Below are positions 23,401 to 29,400 of a DNA stretch of 64,000 bases, one piece after another. Position 1 is the first letter of the stretch; the number at the start of each line of letters is the position of its first letter. A model generated the notes under the pieces. The model saw only the letters and a program-made list of their open reading frames with translations, was not told the origin of the DNA and made no database searches. Source of the stretch: Luidia sarsii (lineage: Eukaryota > Echinodermata > Asteroidea > Paxillosida > Luidiidae); contig OX465104.1 of assembly GCA_949987565.1 (NCBI GenBank), positions 3,832,052 through 3,896,051 on the forward strand, written 5' to 3'. Position numbers and translations under genes: made by a program.

Positions 23401-26400
23401 AGTTCATGTATAGAAGGATATTATGTCCAAAGGATTTTTTCCAAAATCCGTCTCTAAATGTTGAAAAAAATGAGGATTTCGGGGGAGTGTTTGTGTACTC
23501 TACTAGTTTTCATGAAAATTTTAAGTTCCTGCCTTTTTGAATGGCCGCTTTCGAGTAGTTAGAATGGTGCTGCTGTATTGTGTCTGGTACCAAATGAACG
23601 AGCGGAGTCCCCTTGTACTATTTACAACAAAGTTCACACGGAAATAATTTGGATATCATTTGAAAGCTAATGGTATACTCTTTCACATCATCAGAAAATC
23701 TCAAAATCTCAAAAGTCGGCGTTATTCCTCATTATGCTATGCCAGGTCACATTATAATGTTTCCTCGAAGACTATTTTTGGACTTCAAAAACGTTTGCCT
23801 CGGCGCACCGTGCGTGTCTTGAAGATGTGCTTTGTTTCTGTCGAGACACGACAGGGCCTTAAAGGGGCACTACTGGATATGGAAAATGACACAAATTGGA
23901 TCTTCACGAGGAGTTGAAGGGGATCTTTCTCTTACCCGTGCCGGCAAAATCGTTTTCTGGACAAACATCATCTGCCCTTCCGTATGTGATATCTGCAAGA
24001 GAGACGGGAAAGAACAAAAATGGGGCACTTCGTGTCAGATTGATTGTCATCATTATTTGCTCGATAGTTTGTCTCGAAAGTGAAACAACATTTGTGAGCA
24101 TTTGCCTCTATATTTACCAAATATTTATATAATTATTTGTTCTTTATAATTATAATCATGTTCAACATACTGATGTAACTTAATTTTCTGTACGGGACCT
24201 TTGCTGGAGACAGCTGCTCGCACTAGCTAGACGTGGTGTAATGCATCTGTCTTCGGCTAAAATCCCAAAACCTCTTTGTTTCAAACACAATTCTTTTACT
24301 TGTTTAAATGTGTACATTTCTGTTTATTCTGTCCATACTTGTATGTTCATTATTTGTTTACTTTCATGTACTGTACGTAATTCATATCAAATGGATTTGA
24401 AATAAAGTCTCCATTTGAAAAGTAAAAAAAAGTCTATAATTATGCTCGACGTTATTATTAAGCACTGTGTGCTCAGTGATTCACCCAAATGCCTGCTGAA
24501 AAAAAAAAACAATTAGAAGCAGCTCGGGCGGGATTCGAACCTGCGACTCCTGTTTTCTAGAGCGGACGTCTCATCGACCGCCAGGCCTGATGACCGCCGA
24601 GCTGGTCGAGGTCGGGCTTACTGGGCGGGGACTTGAACCCATGGCCCCATGTCTTAACGCACTACAACTCGAGCTGTCCAGCCCCTAATTATAGTAGCCA
24701 CTTTCCTAAAACGTCGACTAACTTTCCCGGGGGAGATTGTGCACAAATTGACAGATAAAGATGACTTGGAAGTGCAAATCAGCCCCAATTATGGTATAAA
24801 TCAGTGATGGTCTTCTCAGCATGAATCGTGTGGCTGAATTCATTCCCGACTCCATTCTTCTTGTGCCCACAAAAAAAAGGAATAAACACGACCATGGTTT
24901 TTGATTGATAGTTCGTCCTGTAAAACATTTTGTGAAAACGAGTAGCGAGATCGGCTGATTCATCTGGCGACTATGTATACATATATCAACCCGGAAGACC
25001 AAGGGTTGATCCGGGGACCGAGAATCACCACCGTTCGCTAGATGTGGGGTCCAGACAGAACGGTGTCATGTTCCTTGTCGTGAAATCTCATTAGATCACC
25101 GGCTCATCATATTCGACGAGAAAGAGCATGCAGCAAAGGGTCGCTTTGGGTATTTGTGACCCGGCACAGCGACATGAGGTATATTCCACCAAAACACTTT
25201 TCGAGTAAACAACGCCTGAAGTCAAAGTATCTTCTCAATTCGATTGAAAATAAATTTTCTTTGTATTTTTGGAAAGTTAATGTATTGGAGAATATTATGT
25301 CCAAAGGATTTTTCCGAAATCCGTCTCTAAATGTTGAAAAAACGAGGATTTCGGGGGAGCGTTTGTGTACTGTTTTCATGAAAATATAAAGTTCCTGCAT
25401 TTTTGAATGGCCACTTTCGAGAAGTTAGAATGGTGCTGCTATATTGTGTCTGGTGCCAAATGAACGAGCAAAGTCCCCTTGTACTATTTTACAGTGCACA
25501 CGGAAATAAATTTGATATCATTTGAAAGCTAATGGTATACTCTTTCACATCATTAGAAAATCTCAAAATCTCGAAAGTGGGGGTTATTCCTCATTATGCT
25601 GTGCCGGGTCACATTTGACTCACCACGCGGCGCCATAGTCATTAGCCGGCAGTGTGCCAGCAGTTGGTCATTAGACGGCAATTGGCAGTGACACCATCTC
25701 CTTTGAAAAGGACTTTGTGGCGCGAAGTTACCTGGGGCTTTTTTTCCCCTCCAAAACCCGGTGTCACGATCTCAAGTGGGTGGCCGTGCTAAAATGGGTG
25801 GGTGACGTCACCACCCATCTGAGCAGGTAGCGACAACCTGCTGAAATAGGCGAAATAGGCGGCGTGCTAAGAAGGGTGGGTGAACTGAGCGCGTGCGGGC
25901 GCCCTTTACGCTAACCTGATTGCCCATATATGGCAGCCCACCCATTTGATCATGCCACCCACTTTAGACTGTCACACCGGCCTAGGCATTATAGGCTTCG
26001 GCTTCGGCTTCTGAATCATTTCTATCATCCAAATGCAGAGAACACAGAGTTCTTTGTTGAAGTTGAAGCTTTGGATTTTTTTCTTTCTCCAAAATGCAGA
26101 CAACACGGTGAGAGTAATTTTGAAATAATGAGATCTCACAAACCGCTTGGTTGTCTGACCAAAAATGTCCGTTTTATATCAGATTCGCGCCCTTTTTTTT
26201 CTTCAAATTCCTCAACCAAATGACCACAACTTTTTTACCGCACTTTCCACAGGAAAAAGCTGATTTGTTCAGCTCAGTTCATAAAAACTAGACCAAAAAC
26301 ACTCAATTTAAAAAAAGGATGTACATCTGTGTACCCTTGACTTTTCTGCACAAAAAGTAAAAAAGACTTAACTTAGGAGAGAAGAATGTGGTAATATTAT

Positions 26401-29400
26401 AGACAGGCCTAGGCCTATTACATGATGTTTGCGTCGAGGAGAAAGTAATTCAGTGCTTATTACGTCGAGCAGGGCAAACCCTCATTGAAATGCTGTAATA
26501 ATTCGACGTTTGGGTCGGTATGCTCTGGCCTTCTTCAGGACAGATACCACCTTGGCTCGAATTCGACGCGTGCGTATGCGTGACGTCAGCGTCTCCCTTG
26601 GCGCTCATTGGTTGCACCGTTTCAGCGCCACCACAGAAAACCGCCTCTCTGATTGGAGGATCCGCCCACTCACGTGACTTCACCTACCTTTACTGAGAAC
26701 GGAGACTGTGGGTCTGGGCTCGGAGACTAGGTCGATGTTTCGTGGTAGTCCCGAGAACAAGGGGGCCAAATTGAGGGGTACGTCGCTCCTTTCCACACCT
26801 GAAGAAATGGTGACAATAAACAGCATCACTTAACACGCGAATTTCCGCAAATTTGGCACAACCGTCACCTCAGTAAACCGTTCATCATGGCTCTCACCAC
26901 GACGAACATCATCACTGCCGTGATAACACCTTCACCATACACCATACTTCAACCCCCCGCCCATCCCAAAATGTCACCACCTTGCCTAAAACCTTCAGCG
27001 AAGCAGCCTCATTTGTCGCCATGCATAGACTACCATTTGCTTCACCGCCACGACCCAACTTGTCACAACCCTCCCCAGGGGGTAGCACACAAAATCCATC
27101 TAAGATGGCTCCGATCCGCCGAGCTGACTATCATAAAGTGTGGACCCACAACTTTTTTTTTAATAAGGGGGTTATTTGGAGGCTAATTTACTGATTCATT
27201 GTAGAATAAGTGACACTTAAGACAACCAGGGGGTTCACTCTTCAATTTGGTATGTTATTTGGACCTAATCCGGCTGTAAATGTGGCCCTATTTGGCTGTA
27301 AAAGTGGAGGGGTCCATCCCAAAATCCTTGCAGAAATTTGGCTTGGACGGCAACACATTTTGTGGGTGTTTTTTTCCGGGGTAATTAGCAAAAAATTCAA
27401 TCGGCTAAGGGCACTAAAATCGGAAAGAATCTGAGATATGAAGGTCCAAACTTCACTAATTTTCAGTATAGCTACAAGAACTGAGAGACTTTTGGGTGTG
27501 GGATAATTGGCTTTGAAAGTGAATGTTTTTGTACAGTTTTCAATGGGAGCTCGATTTAGTGTTCTTCACCCCATAACATTAAGCAGCACCACCTAGGAGC
27601 TCATATCTCTTGAGTCATTGTTCTCTGGCTTGGCAGCTTTAAAACAATTTAACTTGTTATAATTATCTAAAATTTAGTGGGACTGACGTTTCGATCCTAG
27701 CAGGACCTTTCTCAAAGGCAGAGTGACAAGGACAAAACAGATACATGTACACGAAGGAAGGGGGGAGAGTGAATAGGACACGGATGAGAAACAAAGGACA
27801 AAGAGTGAAGCTGGTAGGGAGAGATCAAAGGGAAGGGCAGGGGGTAGGGATTAATGGGAGGAGGGGGAAAGATCAAAGAGAAGGGCAAGGAGTGGGGTAG
27901 GGATTAGTGACAATAGGGGGAAAGATCAAAGAGAGAAGTGTGAAGGACTGAACACAAAAGAAGGATTATCAGAAAGCTGCATGGTGTTAGTCATTACCCT
28001 CCTGGATGTTGAGACCATGTGGTTGAATAGTCCGAAGACGCTTCATCCACATTTTCTCACGGCTAAGACGGACAGCATTATTACGGTGACCAAGTGATTC
28101 TATGCCCAGTACACTCATGTCTGATATCGAATGATCAGGGAGATTGAAGTGATACCCAACAGGGGTGTCCATTTTACCAGTTTGTTATAATTATCTAAAC
28201 ATTTAGAGGGCCTGACGTTTCTCAAAGGCAGATCCTAGCAGGACCTTTGAGAAAGGTCCTGCTATATCACTTTTTATGATTAATTAAGGTTTAGGCTGGC
28301 GTGTTTAGACTTTAAAAGATATCGGGATCTGAAAAGAAATTGATCATATCGTTGCATGGCTCGACGAGCTGCCCACGAACACACACACACCCCCCCCCCC
28401 ACACACACCCCCCCCCCCCACACACACCGCACACAAACCCTTACACGCGTGTGTACTAAAAAAATACTCCCAGAAAATCCTGATTCAAATCGCTGTCCTT
28501 CGAACCAGAATCACTTTCCTAGGCTGAAATTTCTAGGGAACGTCCCTTATATAATATAGATCTATTTGCGACGGATAAACATACCTCGGAAATTCCTCCT
28601 TTTTGAGTTAATTCTAAATACATTGTAACCAGTTTCGTGAAAACCTTATGGGGTACCAAAAAAACACCCCACAAGGAGCGGTCCCATTGTTCTGAGTACC
28701 CACCCATTGTTCTGGTACCCCACAACCCACCTTATGTGCGCCCACACACACAAACACCCCCCCCCACACACACACACACACACACACATCCGGCCATGTA
28801 CAATGATTTATTCAAAGTTTTACAATATTTTTTAAAATTTAGTGGGCCTGACGTTTCGATCCTAGCAGGACCTTTCTTAAAGGCAGAGTGACAAGGACAA
28901 AACAGATACATGTACACGAAGGAAGGGGGAGAGTGAATAGGACACGGATGAGAAACAAAGGACAAAGAGTGAAGCTGGTAGGGAGAGATCAAAGGGAAGG
29001 GCAAGGAGTGGGGTAGGGATTAGTGAGAAGAGGGGGAAAGATCAAAGAGAAGGGCAAGGAGTAGGGTAGGGATTAGTGACAAGAGGGGGAAAGATCAAAG
29101 AGAGAAGTGTGAAGGGCTGAACATAAAAGAAGGATTATCAGAAAGCTGCATGGTGTTAGTCATTACCCTCCTGGATGTTGAGACCATGTGGTTGAATAGT
29201 CCGAAGACGCTTCATCCACATTTTCTCACGGCTAAGACGGACAGCATTACTACGGTGACCAAGTGATTCTATGCCCAGTACACTCGTATCTGATATCGAA
29301 TGATCAGGGAGATTGAAGTGATACCCAACAGGGGTGTCCATTTTACCGGTTTTGATAGTAGACCTATGGCCATATATAGATCCGTTTTTGAGGGTGTTTT

